Shown: positions 23,124 through 32,205 of the stretch, in pieces
Layout: the number at the start of each line of letters is the position of its first letter
How positions within the stretch are numbered: the first letter of the stretch is position 1
From: an uncultured Clostridia bacterium
Lineage (GTDB): Bacteria; Bacillota; Clostridia; TANB77; UBA1234
Reading direction: 5' to 3'
Assembly (NCBI GenBank): GCA_947164995.1
Contig: CAMUYU010000013.1
Span: forward strand, 1-36,088
DNA length: 36,088 bases
Program-made: the position numbers and the translations under genes
Notes under the pieces: generated by a model
What the model saw: the letters and a program-made list of their open reading frames with translations, nothing else
What the model was told of the DNA's origin: nothing
Databases searched by the model: none

Positions 23124-24224
23124 TTAATTATTACCTAAAATATATAATGTTCCATCTTCTGTTCTTATAATACTATTTCCAGAGTTATCAAGTATTTTTT
23201 CTACAATAAATTTAGTACCTTTTTCTAATTTTTCTTCACTATCACCTTTTGTAAAGTAATATGAAATAATATTGTCAGAGTCACCTGATTCATCATTATA
23301 CTTACCATCGATAGGATATTTTTTAATGTTGAAATCTTTTGATAATGTAAATACAATACCTGTAAATAGTTCTTTTGCATTTTTAATTTCAGTATTGTCT
23401 AATAATTTGTTTTCTTCAACAAATCCATCTTTTTTAGTAAATTTAATATATCCAAATGGAATCGTACAATTATCTATTATTTCTTCTAATGAATAATTGT
23501 TATTAGATTTATTTATATAATAGTAATCTTCTTTTCCATCGATTTTATTACCAATGTATATAGGAGCAACATATGAATGAGTTTGATTTCCTTCATCAAT
23601 TGCAAAGACTCTTTTTAGTTCATTGTTTACAAATGTAACGAAAGATACCTCTTCTGTAGTTTCATCATTATCTATATTTGTATTAAATGCTCTATAAATA
23701 TAGTCATCATCATTTAAAGCAAAGAAACCAAAGAATAAGCCTTGAATGTCTTCTTCAAATAAACCTTTTTCATTTGGCACAATATAACTTAAATTGTAAT
23801 CTTTATAATCTATAACTGGTCTACTTTTATAGATAACTAGTTCATCATTATTATAAGAGATTCTTTCTTCATCTTCTGAACTACATATTTCAACAGGAAT
23901 TATAATTCTTTCATTATTAAGACTAATATATATTGGTTCTTTTGAAAGGCTATTTTTTGTTTCTTGAGTTAGATATAATTTTGATGGAATTAGTTCTGTT
24001 CCTTCTTCATAAGGCATAAATCTATTCTCAGACAACGTAGCTTCATATTCTTTAGAAACAGAAGCTTCATAATCTTGATATTCTACACCATTATTATTGA
24101 AATAATTATAATTAGAAGGTTGAGAATTTGATTTCTTATTTCCACTTTTAATAGTTATTATAGTGCTAACTATAACTAAACAAGCAATTACTAATATCAA
24201 TACAATTGGTAATTTGTTTTTCAT
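23124..24224 (-). CDS. membrane-anchored extracytoplasmic protein, 366 aa, unknown
   Basis: One N-terminal hydrophobic helix (~5-26) and then a soluble, acidic, Asn/Asp/Tyr-rich region to the end. No cysteine-based lipobox is seen. The C-terminal ~60 residues (G-T-K-F-I-V-E-K-I-L-D-N-S-G-N) have the strand spacing of an SH3-like module, a weak suggestion only. AAGGAG precedes the ATG. It lies 12 bp downstream of the beta-CASP gene and 11 bp upstream of the YARHG gene, so it is part of the ftsK-to-gpsA transcription unit. I do not recognise the family. Confidence 0.75.
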   Translation of the reverse strand: MKNKLPIVLILVIACLVIVSTIITIKSGNKKSNSQPSNYNYFNNNGVEYQDYEASVSKEYEATLSENRFMPYEEGTELIPSKLYLTQETKNSLSKEPIYISLNNERIIIPVEICSSEDEERISYNNDELVIYKSRPVIDYKDYNLSYIVPNEKGLFEEDIQGLFFGFFALNDDDYIYRAFNTNIDNDETTEEVSFVTFVNNELKRVFAIDEGNQTHSYVAPIYIGNKIDGKEDYYYINKSNNNYSLEEIIDNCTIPFGYIKFTKKDGFVEENKLLDNTEIKNAKELFTGIVFTLSKDFNIKKYPIDGKYNDESGDSDNIISYYFTKGDSEEKLEKGTKFIVEKILDNSGNSIIRTEDGTLYILGNN

Positions 24225-24236
24225 AAGTATTTCTCC

Positions 24237-25895
24237 TTATTTATCATTTTCTTGCGTTCCCACAATCTCAACTATTTGTTTTTCAAGTTGTTTAATTTTT
24301 TCTGTTAGTTCTTCTACTTTTTTATCAGATGTTTCTCTCTTTAAGTCATCATTTATAATACTTGCCATTTCATTAATTTCTTCACGAAGAGTTTCAATTC
24401 TTTCAAGAAGTTCTAGGCGAGCATATTTATTTTCATTAGGAGACTTGATTTCTGCCACTTTAGCAAGTCTTCTAGATGTAATCTCATAAACATCTCCTCT
24501 ATAAGGAATTTCTACTGGTGTTCCAAAATCATCATGTATTGAATCTGACAATGATAGTTGCGCCTCCTCATCTCCATGGATTAAAAAGATTTGTTTAGGT
24601 TTTCTTCTAAAACTCTTAACAAAATCAAGTAATCCAGTTTTGTCGGCGTGACCAGAGAATGATTCTATATATTTAACTTGCGCGTTAACTGTAATTTCTT
24701 CACCAAATATTTTAACAGTTTTAGCACCATCTACTATTTTTCTACCTAGAGTTCCTACAGCTTGATAACCAACAAACAAAATTGTGCTATCATGACGCCA
24801 TAAGTTGTGTTTTAAGTGATGCTTTATACGACCAACTTCACACATTCCTGAAGCGGAAATAATAATAGAACGATTTGCGTTTTCATTTAATGCTCTAGAT
24901 TCTTCTACAGAAGTAGTAAACCTTAAGTCTGGAAAATCTAGAGGTTTCTTTCCATCTTTAATATCTTTTTGAACTTGCTCATCTAATACATTTAGATTAT
25001 TTAAAAATACTTCTGTTGCTGATGTAGCAAGTGGACTGTCAACATAAACAGGAGCATCCATTACTTCATCAAATTCCCTTCTAAATTCAGGGTCTTCACT
25101 TTGCTTACTCTTTTGTAATTCATAAAGAATTTCTTGTGTTCTACCAACTGCAAACGATGGAATAATAACATTACCACCTTGCTCTAGTGTTTTTGATACT
25201 ATATTAAGAAAATCTTCAACTCTATTTTCAATTTTTATATGATCTCTATCACCATATGTAGATTCCATTATAAGAATGTCTGCTTCATCAATGCGAGAAG
25301 GTTCTTTTAGAAGCGGAATATTACGACTACCTAAGTCACCGCTAAATACAAGTTTTTGTTCTTCTCCATCTTCAGTGATCCAAACCTCTATAATAGCACT
25401 ACCTAACATATGTCCTGCATCGTTATACCTTACTCTAATAGTAGGTGTTAATTGAATTTCTTCGTCATAGTTAATTGGCTCAAATAAAACTTGTGAGTCA
25501 ATTGCATCTTGTGCAGTGTATAGAGGATCAACAGGATGCTTTCCCTCTCTCATTCTTTTTCTATTAAGCCATTCAACTTCTGACTCTTGGATATAACCAC
25601 TATCTGGAAGCATTATAGAGCATAGGTCAACAGTGGCTTTTGTAGCATATATAGGGCCTCTATAACCTTCTTTGTAAAGTTTTGGTATTCTACCAGAGTG
25701 GTCAATGTGTGCATGTGTAAGAAGCATAAAGTCAATATCTGAAGGAACATACATAAAATCTTCAGTATTTAAAAGTATTTCCTTGTCTTGACCTTGATAC
25801 AAGCCACAATCGACTAGAAATTTTTTGTCCTTAGTTTCAATTAAAATGTTTGAGCCTGTGACAGTTCTTGTAGCACCTAAAAAGGTAATTTTCAA
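24237..25895 (-). CDS. beta-CASP metallo-beta-lactamase-fold ribonuclease-like protein
   Basis: Probable metal-dependent RNA-processing enzyme of the CPSF/YSH1-like group. The start is taken as the TTG at 25895: AAGGAG lies 8 nt upstream and the product then begins M-K-I-T-F-L-G-A-T. The 552-aa protein has the zinc site H-A-H-I-D-H (about 61-66), then D-A-G-H and F-S-G-D-L-G. The beta-CASP motifs follow: M-E-S-T-Y-G-D, S-A-S-G-M-C-E-V-G-R-I-K-H-H and E-S-F-S-G-H-A-D. A ~70-residue coiled coil ends the protein in place of the KH domains of archaeal relatives. It is 36 bp downstream of ftsK in the same run. Confidence 0.93.
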   Translation of the reverse strand: MKITFLGATRTVTGSNILIETKDKKFLVDCGLYQGQDKEILLNTEDFMYVPSDIDFMLLTHAHIDHSGRIPKLYKEGYRGPIYATKATVDLCSIMLPDSGYIQESEVEWLNRKRMREGKHPVDPLYTAQDAIDSQVLFEPINYDEEIQLTPTIRVRYNDAGHMLGSAIIEVWITEDGEEQKLVFSGDLGSRNIPLLKEPSRIDEADILIMESTYGDRDHIKIENRVEDFLNIVSKTLEQGGNVIIPSFAVGRTQEILYELQKSKQSEDPEFRREFDEVMDAPVYVDSPLATSATEVFLNNLNVLDEQVQKDIKDGKKPLDFPDLRFTTSVEESRALNENANRSIIISASGMCEVGRIKHHLKHNLWRHDSTILFVGYQAVGTLGRKIVDGAKTVKIFGEEITVNAQVKYIESFSGHADKTGLLDFVKSFRRKPKQIFLIHGDEEAQLSLSDSIHDDFGTPVEIPYRGDVYEITSRRLAKVAEIKSPNENKYARLELLERIETLREEINEMASIINDDLKRETSDKKVEELTEKIKQLEKQIVEIVGTQENDK

Positions 25896-25931
25896 AACTA
25901 CCAACTCCTTCTCTTTTGTATCTTTAAACTA

Positions 25932-28757
25932 TTAATAGTTGTTTTTTGTTTCGTCGTCTTCTTCCTCTTCTACTTCTTCTTCTGTTTCCTCCTCAGCCTC
26001 TTCAGTATCTTCTTCATATTCAGTATCATCATCTTCAGAAGATTCTTCTTCCTCTTCGTCTGTTTCTTCGTATTCTTCAGAGTCCTCTTCAACTTCTTCA
26101 TCTTCTTCAACGTACTCAACATCTTCTTCGTCTTCTTCTGCCTCGGCTTCTTGTTGAGCTAGAAGTTCGTTATATTCATCTTCATCGATTTCTTCATACT
26201 TAACTGAATCTACGCCAGCTTCTTTCATTTCTTCCCATTCTTCTTTTGAAATTAATGTTTGACGTGGTTTAGATCCATCGTATCCTGATACAATACCTCT
26301 TTCTTCCATTTGGTCAATAATTCTACCAGCCCTTGCATAACCAACTTTAAATTTACGTTGAATCATAGAAGCAGAAGCGTTACCCATTTGGACAGCAAGT
26401 TCAATTGCATCAACTAATAGTTCATCAGCATCAGGTGCTTTTGTACCGTTTCCGTTTGAATCATCTGTTACTGTTGGAGGTCTATTTTGTTTTTCAAATT
26501 CTTCAATAATATCTGGATCATATGATACTTTGTAATGGTCTTTAACAAAGTCAATGATTGTTTCTATTTCTTTATCTGTAACAAAAGTACCTTGTACACG
26601 TACAGGTTTTTCTTCTCCTATTGGATAATAAAGCATATCACCTTTACCAAGAAGTTTTTCAGCGCCACCCATATCAAGAATTGTTCTTGAGTCAATTTGC
26701 GATTGAACAGTAAATGCAATTCTTGAAGGTATGTTTGCTTTAATTATACCTGTAACAACATCTACAGAAGGACGTTGTGTAGCAATTATTAAATGCATAC
26801 CTGCGGCTCTTGCCATTTGTGCTAACCTACAAATAGCATCTTCAACTTCTGAAGGTGCAACCATCATAAGGTCTGCAAGCTCATCTACAATTATTACTAT
26901 TTGTGGAAGTGTGTCATCTAAACCTTCTTGTGTAAGTGCATCATTATATCCTCTAATATCTCTTACACCTTTAGCAGCAAATAAGTTATATCTCTTAACC
27001 ATTTCTTGTACTGCCCAGTTTAATGCACCGGCTGCTTTTTTAGCATCCGTAACAACTGGAATAAGTAGATGAGGGATTCCATTATAGCCACCAAGTTCTA
27101 CCATTTTAGGGTCTATTAATATTAATTTAACTTCGTTTGGTTTAGCTTTATATAATAAACTTACTAAAATTGAGTTAATACATACTGATTTACCAGAGCC
27201 TGTAGAACCAGCAATTAATAAGTGAGGCATCTTTGCTATATCAGATACATAAGGCTCACCATCTATGCTTTTACCAAGAGCAAATGATACTTTTGATTTG
27301 GCTTCTTGGAATGCGTCTGATTCTAGTACTTCTCTTAAATATACAGTTTCTTTTGTTTTGTTAGGCACTTCTATACCAACAGCAGATTTACCAGGTATAG
27401 GAGCTTCAATTCTAATTGATTTTGCTGCTAAGTTAAGAGCAATATCATCTGATAGACTAAGAATCTTAGAAACTTTTACACCAGCATTTGGTTGAACTTC
27501 ATATTGTGTAACTGTTGGACCACGAGTAACATTAATAACTCTTGCATCAACATTAAAGTTTGTAAGTGTCTTTTGAAGTTTACTTGCAATCTCTCTTAGT
27601 TCTTTTACTGAATATTCATCATTTAATTCCTCACCCTCATTTAATAATGATATTGGTGGAAATACATAGTCTTCATAGCTTTCTACTTGTCCATGTTCTA
27701 AATTAAGAACAGGTGCCTTTTCTTCTTTTGGTTTAGTTTCTGGAGCTGGAGTATATAAATTAGTTAGTACTCTAACTTTATTAGGTTCTTTCTTAACAGG
27801 TTCTTCCTCTTGAACTTCTTCCACGTCTTCTTCCAAAGTTTCGTCTTCATCAAGGTTTTCAAGAATTGGATTAGTTTCTTCTTCAGCTGTTTCTCCTTCT
27901 TCTTCTAAATCTAAATCATGAATTGTAATTTGTTTTCCTGAATCAACAATTTCAGTTTGTTCCATGATTTCAGCAAATTTTTTATTTCTTTCTTTTACTT
28001 TTGAACTTGATTTGGTCTTTATAGGAATTTCAACCTCTTCTTCAGGTTCTTCTTCTACATCCTCATCTTCTTCCTCTTCTTCTAGCATTCTTCTTTCTAG
28101 TTCTTCTTGTCTTGCTAGTCTAAGTTGTGCGATTTCTTCTTTTCCTTTTTCTTTTGAATCAGCAAAGAAGTCTCTAATGCCGAGAATTATTGACGAAAAT
28201 GCAATACCTGTAACTAAAAATCCCATAGCTATTATAATTCCTATTATAATTACCTTTGCAATTGTAGTTCCAAATCCAGCTATTAAGAATACCGCTGGAA
28301 TTGCACCTATTAATCCTGCTCCTGCATTTGGATCTATGTCAAAATCTAATCCTTTTTCAATCATTGTACCTATTGCCTGGAATATATTAACTATTCCGCC
28401 TTCTGGTACAGTAAAATCATTGATAGTGATTAAAGCAGAAATAGAAATAAATAGTATTATAAATGGTGCAATTTTAAGTTTGAACTTTGAATAGTCTTTA
28501 AAAATAACATATATTCCCATAATCATTAAGGCAAATGGAAAAACTAAAGCCATCTTGCCCATAAGACCACCAAGCATAAAATGTTTGATGATTCCACCTA
28601 AAAATCCTTCTTTTGAGGAATCTGAATATATGATAAATGCAAAAATAACGCCCAAAATAATGAGTGATAGTGATTGTATATCAACATTTTTCTCTGGCAC
28701 TCTTGACGATTTTTTGTTTTTTGTTACTTTCTTTTTCTTAGTAGTTGTTCTTGCCAT
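25932..28757 (-). CDS. ftsK: FtsK/SpoIIIE-type DNA translocase with acidic tail
   Basis: Septum-located motor that pumps chromosomal DNA into daughter or forespore compartments. The 941-aa protein has four to five membrane segments (to ~190), then a long Glu-rich linker (~200-350). The motor domain follows, with Walker A G-S-T-G-S-G-K-S (517-524), Walker [11 protein letters not shown] and the conserved [11 protein letters not shown] gamma winged-helix domain (~780-838), with [10 protein letters not shown], reads orienting DNA sites. Unusually, about 100 residues follow it, nearly all Glu, Asp, Ser and Tyr; orthologues normally end at the gamma domain. AAGGAG precedes the ATG. Promoter-like TTGAAA and TATAAT/TAATAT sequences lie upstream. 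It heads the seven-gene run to gpsA. Whether it is FtsK or SpoIIIE in function is not decidable here. Confidence 0.95.
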   Translation of the reverse strand: MARTTTKKKKVTKNKKSSRVPEKNVDIQSLSLIILGVIFAFIIYSDSSKEGFLGGIIKHFMLGGLMGKMALVFPFALMIMGIYVIFKDYSKFKLKIAPFIILFISISALITINDFTVPEGGIVNIFQAIGTMIEKGLDFDIDPNAGAGLIGAIPAVFLIAGFGTTIAKVIIIGIIIAMGFLVTGIAFSSIILGIRDFFADSKEKGKEEIAQLRLARQEELERRMLEEEEEDEDVEEEPEEEVEIPIKTKSSSKVKERNKKFAEIMEQTEIVDSGKQITIHDLDLEEEGETAEEETNPILENLDEDETLEEDVEEVQEEEPVKKEPNKVRVLTNLYTPAPETKPKEEKAPVLNLEHGQVESYEDYVFPPISLLNEGEELNDEYSVKELREIASKLQKTLTNFNVDARVINVTRGPTVTQYEVQPNAGVKVSKILSLSDDIALNLAAKSIRIEAPIPGKSAVGIEVPNKTKETVYLREVLESDAFQEAKSKVSFALGKSIDGEPYVSDIAKMPHLLIAGSTGSGKSVCINSILVSLLYKAKPNEVKLILIDPKMVELGGYNGIPHLLIPVVTDAKKAAGALNWAVQEMVKRYNLFAAKGVRDIRGYNDALTQEGLDDTLPQIVIIVDELADLMMVAPSEVEDAICRLAQMARAAGMHLIIATQRPSVDVVTGIIKANIPSRIAFTVQSQIDSRTILDMGGAEKLLGKGDMLYYPIGEEKPVRVQGTFVTDKEIETIIDFVKDHYKVSYDPDIIEEFEKQNRPPTVTDDSNGNGTKAPDADELLVDAIELAVQMGNASASMIQRKFKVGYARAGRIIDQMEERGIVSGYDGSKPRQTLISKEEWEEMKEAGVDSVKYEEIDEDEYNELLAQQEAEAEEDEEDVEYVEEDEEVEEDSEEYEETDEEEEESSEDDDTEYEEDTEEAEEETEEEVEEEEDDETKNNY

Positions 28758-28904
28758 TAAATTAACTCTCCTTAAGTAAAATTATAGCTTAAAAAGCCAC
28801 AATAACCCAATCTCTATATTATATTAAAATGTGCTTTATTTCAAGAAAAAATAGCTTTTTTTACTTAATTGTAATATTTGATTTTCACTAATTTTTTTAT
28901 ATTT

Positions 28905-28917
28905 GTTACTAGGTAAC
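28905..28917. promoter_or_regulatory. small palindrome in the ftsK upstream region
   Basis: GTTAC-TAG-GTAAC, a perfect 5-bp dyad about 150 bp upstream of ftsK. The same GTTAC half-site occurs at 30065 and in the repeats near rsmD, so a common binding protein is possible but not shown. Confidence 0.3.
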
Positions 28918-28935
28918 ATAATGTGATATTTAGGC

Positions 28936-28960
28936 AAAAAAAAGGATGATTTCTCATCCT
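28936..28960 (-). terminator. terminator after the coiled-coil gene
   Basis: On the minus strand AGGATGA-gaaa-TCATCCT (28943-28960) followed by a run of T. It separates the rsmD unit from ftsK. Confidence 0.85.
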
Positions 28961-28970
28961 CGATTTATTG

Positions 28971-29408
28971 TTATTTTAATTCTTTACGATTACTACGAAC
29001 CATATCTAATTTTTCTTTTAAAAACTTCTCTAGATCTTCTAAAATGCCGTCAGCATGCTCTTTTGTGGCACTTATCATATCTTTTTTATACTTTTCAGCA
29101 GCATCAATTATTTCTGTTCTTTGCTCAATAGCTTGTCTTGTAATTTCGTGGTCATCAATCATTGAAATAATCTTATTTTCTGCTTCTTTAATAATCTCGT
29201 TAGCTTCTTTTTGAGCATCTTGTAAAATTCTTTGCCTTTCTTCTTTTACCCATCTTGCTTGTTTTAACTCGTCTGGAGTTTTATTTTTTATTTCCTCTAA
29301 TAGAGCTGCAACAGCTTCTTTATCTAACATTACTTTTTTAGAAAAAGGCACTGAACTGCCATTTTCTAGCATTTTTTCCAATTCTTCTATTAATGACAGT
29401 ACATCCAT
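28971..29408 (-). CDS. DivIVA-like coiled-coil protein linked to rsmD
   Basis: A 145-aa, almost wholly helical, highly charged protein. An N-terminal hydrophobic heptad part (L-S-L-I-E-E-L-E-K-M-L-E) is followed by P-F-S-K-K-V-M-L, D-E-L-K-Q-A-R-W-V-K-E-E-R-Q-R-I-L and long Ala/Glu/Lys heptads. Proteins with these motifs recur just after rsmD in clostridia and are often labelled 'ATPase', though no nucleotide-binding motif exists here. The start has a moderate GAAAGGAG site. It lies 7 bp after rsmD, so the two are co-transcribed and end at a terminator. A structural or scaffold role at the membrane or septum is inference. Confidence 0.8.
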   Translation of the reverse strand: MDVLSLIEELEKMLENGSSVPFSKKVMLDKEAVAALLEEIKNKTPDELKQARWVKEERQRILQDAQKEANEIIKEAENKIISMIDDHEITRQAIEQRTEIIDAAEKYKKDMISATKEHADGILEDLEKFLKEKLDMVRSNRKELK

Positions 29409-29415
29409 CTAATGA

Positions 29416-29964
29416 TTACTCCTTTCTCTTATAGAAATTTAAAATGTTTCTTCCGTATTTCTTTTCTTTAAATTTCGTATAAATTTCGATAACGTCTGGT
29501 ATATCTTCTACTTCATCTGTCTCATATACGATGATACCATTTGTCTTTAGTAAATCATAAGATGAAATAAGTTTGATTGCCTTTATTCCTAAGCCTTTGT
29601 TATAAGGCGGATCTATAAAGATAATATCAAATTTAACATCATTTATTTTTCCTAATACTTTTTCATAGTCTAAAGTATAGATAGTAGATTTATCCTCAAA
29701 TTTTGCCTTTTGCAGATTTTCTAAAATCACTTTAGTACATTCTTTATTAACATCTGCAAAATAGCAACACTTAGCTCCTCTACTTAAAGCTTCTATTCCA
29801 ACAGCTCCACTCCCTGCAAATAAATCTAAAAAAATAGAATCTGGAACCTCTTGAGCTATTATACTAAATAGTGCTTCTCTTACCATATCTTTTGTAGGTC
29901 TAGTAGAGTCTGACTCAATTGTTTTAATCTTTAGTCCTCTAGCTTTTCCGCTAACAATTCTCAA
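29416..29964 (-). CDS. rsmD: 16S rRNA (guanine-966 N2)-methyltransferase RsmD
   Basis: SAM-dependent enzyme that methylates G966 of 16S rRNA during 30S assembly. The start is taken as the TTG at 29964, about 8 nt after AGTAGGTG. This gives the family N-terminus M-R-I-V-S-G-K-A-R-G, although a GTG at 29973 is also in frame. The 182-aa protein has R-P-T-K-D-M-V-R-E-A-L-F early and the SAM motif L-D-L-F-A-G-S-G-A-V-G-I-E-A-L-S-R-G. The catalytic D-P-P-Y-N-K-G lies at about residue 120. A promoter with repeated GTTAC sites lies upstream, and the coiled-coil gene follows 7 bp on. Confidence 0.95.
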   Translation of the reverse strand: MRIVSGKARGLKIKTIESDSTRPTKDMVREALFSIIAQEVPDSIFLDLFAGSGAVGIEALSRGAKCCYFADVNKECTKVILENLQKAKFEDKSTIYTLDYEKVLGKINDVKFDIIFIDPPYNKGLGIKAIKLISSYDLLKTNGIIVYETDEVEDIPDVIEIYTKFKEKKYGRNILNFYKRKE

Positions 29965-30051
29965 CTTCAACACCTACTTTACATCTACAAACAATTACCG
30001 ATAATTCGATTATAAAATAAGTATATGGTAATTACTCTAATGTACGCATTA

Positions 30052-30101
30052 ATTTTACAAAAAAGTTACAAAATGTCAATATTTGTAACATATTTGTAAC
30101 A
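30052..30101 (-). promoter_or_regulatory. rsmD promoter with repeated TTTGTAAC sites
   Basis: On the minus strand TTGACA (30074-30079), a 16-bp spacer and TAAAAT (30052-30057). Two tandem 11-bp copies of TATTTGTAACA (30080-30101) abut the -35, and an inverted GTTACAAA (30065-30072) lies in the spacer. The layout resembles an operator, inferred from the repeats alone. Confidence 0.6.
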
Positions 30102-30107
30102 ATTGAA

Positions 30108-30138
30108 AAAGGTCACTCAATTGACTTGAGCGACCTTT
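30108..30138 (-). terminator. terminator after the SSB gene
   Basis: AAAGGTC-CTCAA / TTGAG-GACCTTT stem with one internal mismatch (30108-30138), followed on the minus strand by a T run. Confidence 0.85.
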
Positions 30139-30154
30139 GCAAAGAGGATGATAA

Positions 30155-30847
30155 TTATGAAATTAAACCGATCTGCTCCTCGTTATTATTTTCGCTATTT
30201 TCAGCAGTTTCAAGCATTTTTTCGTTCTTTTCAAGTTCCATCTTTGAAACAGATACTTCATAAGCTCTTCTAATTTCAGACGTTCCATCTGTAAGCTTCT
30301 TTTCATATTGTCTGCTTTGAATTCGTCCATAAACCTTAACATTTTGACCAACTTCAAAGCTTTGGCAGAACCTAGCATTTCTACCCCATGCAATGCAAGG
30401 AATATAATCTGATTTGTTGTATGCTCTATTTACTGCTAATAATACATCTGCAATTTCTCTTCCAAATGGAGTTGTTCTATAAACTGGTTTCTTACAAATG
30501 AAACCGTTTAGTATAATCTCATTTGTGTTTGCATTTTGATCTTCTTCTGTTTGTAATCTAATTTCTTTTACAAAACATGTTAGAACTAATTTGTTTCTTT
30601 CATTCTCCATATTATTGTATGAACGGTATTGTCCGTCTACAACAACTTTTTGACCTATTAAGTTTTCAAAGTCTGTAAGTAATCTCTCTGAACACATAAC
30701 AGGAATGATATCGCTTGTGTCGCTTAATCTTGGAACTTCGATATCAAATGAGTAAAAACCTTCGCCATAAACTTCGTGACTAAACGTTTTGTCTGAAACA
30801 ATAGTACCTATGAGTTTAATTTGATTGTTTTCTAAATAATTAATCAC
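30155..30847 (-). CDS. single-stranded DNA-binding protein with two OB folds
   Basis: The 230-aa product contains two OB-type segments. The first is ~8-110 (I-K-L-I-G-T-I-V, then G-Q-K-V-V-V-D-G-Q-Y-R). The second is ~118-205 (E-I-I-L-N-G-F-I, R-T-T-P-F-G-R-E-I-A-D-V-L-L-A-V-N-R, Y-I-P-C-I-A-W-G-R-N-A and G-Q-N-V-K-V-Y-G-R-I-Q-S-R), which is the classical SSB pattern. The C-terminus is acidic and ends E-Q-I-G-L-I-S, unlike the usual D-D-x-I-P-F tip. The GTG start at 30847 follows a GGGGGG site at good spacing. It is a lone gene with its own promoter and terminator rather than lying between rpsF and rpsR, so it may be an additional SSB-like protein. Confidence 0.88.
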   Translation of the reverse strand: MINYLENNQIKLIGTIVSDKTFSHEVYGEGFYSFDIEVPRLSDTSDIIPVMCSERLLTDFENLIGQKVVVDGQYRSYNNMENERNKLVLTCFVKEIRLQTEEDQNANTNEIILNGFICKKPVYRTTPFGREIADVLLAVNRAYNKSDYIPCIAWGRNARFCQSFEVGQNVKVYGRIQSRQYEKKLTDGTSEIRRAYEVSVSKMELEKNEKMLETAENSENNNEEQIGLIS

Positions 30848-30942
30848 TTTTTATCCCCCTATACGCAATCTACTCGGCATAACCGACTTTTTAAATTGTA
30901 CATTAAATATTTAGTCACAGAATTATCCTAACTACGTGAAAC

Positions 30943-30971
30943 ATTCTACCACAAATATACGTTTTTGTCTA
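30943..30971 (-). promoter_or_regulatory. promoter of the SSB gene
   Basis: On the minus strand TAGACA (30966-30971), a 17-bp spacer and TAGAAT (30943-30948). The ~95-nt leader contains a short TCGG-ttatg-CCGA hairpin just before the ribosome-binding site. Confidence 0.65.
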
Positions 30972-31035
30972 CATAATATTTGATTTTTTGTCAACTTTTT
31001 ACAAAATTTGTTAATTTATAAGCATTTCTTTATAA

Positions 31036-31080
31036 AAAAGATGCCCTTAAAACCGCATTTTACTACTTTTAAGAACATCT
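31036..31080 (-). terminator. terminator after the alpha-CTD-like gene
   Basis: AGATG-CTTAAAA / TTTTAAG-CATCT interrupted by a symmetric 2-nt mismatch (31039-31080), then a T6 run on the minus strand. Confidence 0.8.
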
Positions 31081-31089
31081 AACACATAC

Positions 31090-31326
31090 TTATTTTAAAA
31101 TCAAGCTATTTTTTCTGGCATGATTTGGCTTTAAATCAATACCATTTAATTGTAAAGCAATTCTAATATCATTTACTTGGCTATTTGGAATACCTTTTTG
31201 GTTTAGCTCCATTCTTGAGAAATTACATAACTCCCCTACATTAGAAATACCTATTTCATCCAGTGTACTTATTATACTTTTATCCCTAATTAGTTCGCTT
31301 ACGCCTTTACATAAAATCTCTTTCAT
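31090..31326 (-). CDS. small helix-hairpin-helix protein resembling RNA polymerase alpha C-terminal domain
   Basis: 78 aa. The core I-S-T-L-D-E-I-G-I-S-N-V-G-E-L-C-N-F-S-R, then G-I-P-N-S-Q-V-N-D-I-R-I-A-L, follows the spacing of the alpha-CTD 'x-x-L-x-x-x-G-I-x-T-V-G-E-L' fold. The second hairpin is G-I-P-N rather than G-x-G-x-K-S. Such free-standing alpha-CTD-like proteins could bind DNA or act with the transcription machinery; that is inference. TAGGAGGC precedes the ATG. It stands alone between ymdB and the SSB gene, with its own terminator. The real alpha gene is not in this window. Confidence 0.65.
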   Translation of the reverse strand: MKEILCKGVSELIRDKSIISTLDEIGISNVGELCNFSRMELNQKGIPNSQVNDIRIALQLNGIDLKPNHARKNSLILK

Positions 31327-31426
31327 TTCTGCCTCCTACCTTTTTGAATCTTGACTAGGTGCATTATATCATAAATTTATGTAAAATGTAAGACTTTTTT
31401 TACATTTTTGTAATATTTTTGTAATA

Positions 31427-32203
31427 TCAAGCTCTTATCTTAACAATCTTTGTAACTTGGTTAGTAGTATCATCTAAAGTAAATACTACAGCATCAAGCA
31501 TTCCAGGTCCTTCTGCTACTTGATATCTTTCAGGTATTTGTGTTAAAAACCTTTTTAATGCAGCATTAATATCCATACCTATAATAGATTCTCTTGGACC
31601 AGTCATTCCAATATCTGTTATATATCCCATTCCACTATCATATATTTTATCATCATTTGTTTGTACATGAGTATGAGTTCCAAACACGATTGTAGCTTTA
31701 TCTTTAAGATAATAACCAAGAGCTATTTTTTCTGCAGTAGCTTCTGCATGAAAATCAATTATAATGATATCAACACCTTTTACTTTTAAATCATCTATTA
31801 CTTTGTCTGCTTTTTTGAAAGGACAATCGAAGCTTCCTCCCATATCAACTCTTCCAATTAGATTTATAATACCAATTTTTTTGCCTTTGCACTCAAGAAT
31901 AGTATAACCTCTACCAACAAGTTCTTCTGCATAATTTGCAGGTCTTACAAGTCGTATTTCATCATCTATAAATGAAAAGATATCCTTTTTGCCCCAAGTA
32001 TGATTACCCATTGTAACTACGTCAGCACCTGAGGAAATCAATGTGTTAAAAATAGCTTTGTTGATACCACTTCCTCTTTCGCTATTTTCACCATTAACAA
32101 TTGTAAAATCAATATTATACTCTTTTTTTAATGTAGAAATATTCTTTTCAAAATAATCTACTCCAATTTGACCTACTATGTCTCCAACTGCAAGAATATT
32201 CAT
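31427..32203 (-). CDS. ymdB: YmdB-family metallophosphoesterase
   Basis: Calcineurin-like phosphodiesterase; B. subtilis YmdB hydrolyses 2',3'-cyclic nucleotides and influences biofilm and sporulation choices. The 258-aa protein has G-D-I-V-G at residue 7, N-G-E-N-S-E-R-G (~37-44), G-N-H-T-W-G (~66-71), D-F-H-A-E-A-T-A-E-K (~149-158) and G-T-H-T-H-V-Q-T (~174-181). These supply the two-metal ligands. Its ribosome-binding site AAGGAGCC lies within the last codons of plsC, only 2 bp separating the genes. The usual upstream gene rny is not adjacent; here it closes a cmk-plsC unit. Confidence 0.95.
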   Translation of the reverse strand: MNILAVGDIVGQIGVDYFEKNISTLKKEYNIDFTIVNGENSERGSGINKAIFNTLISSGADVVTMGNHTWGKKDIFSFIDDEIRLVRPANYAEELVGRGYTILECKGKKIGIINLIGRVDMGGSFDCPFKKADKVIDDLKVKGVDIIIIDFHAEATAEKIALGYYLKDKATIVFGTHTHVQTNDDKIYDSGMGYITDIGMTGPRESIIGMDINAALKRFLTQIPERYQVAEGPGMLDAVVFTLDDTTNQVTKIVKIRA

Positions 32204-32205
32204 AT

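Noticed and set aside
25939-26203. Long Ser-rich and Leu-rich plus-strand frames
   Set aside because: They are antisense shadows of the Glu/Asp codon run in the FtsK acidic tail and lack ribosome-binding sites.
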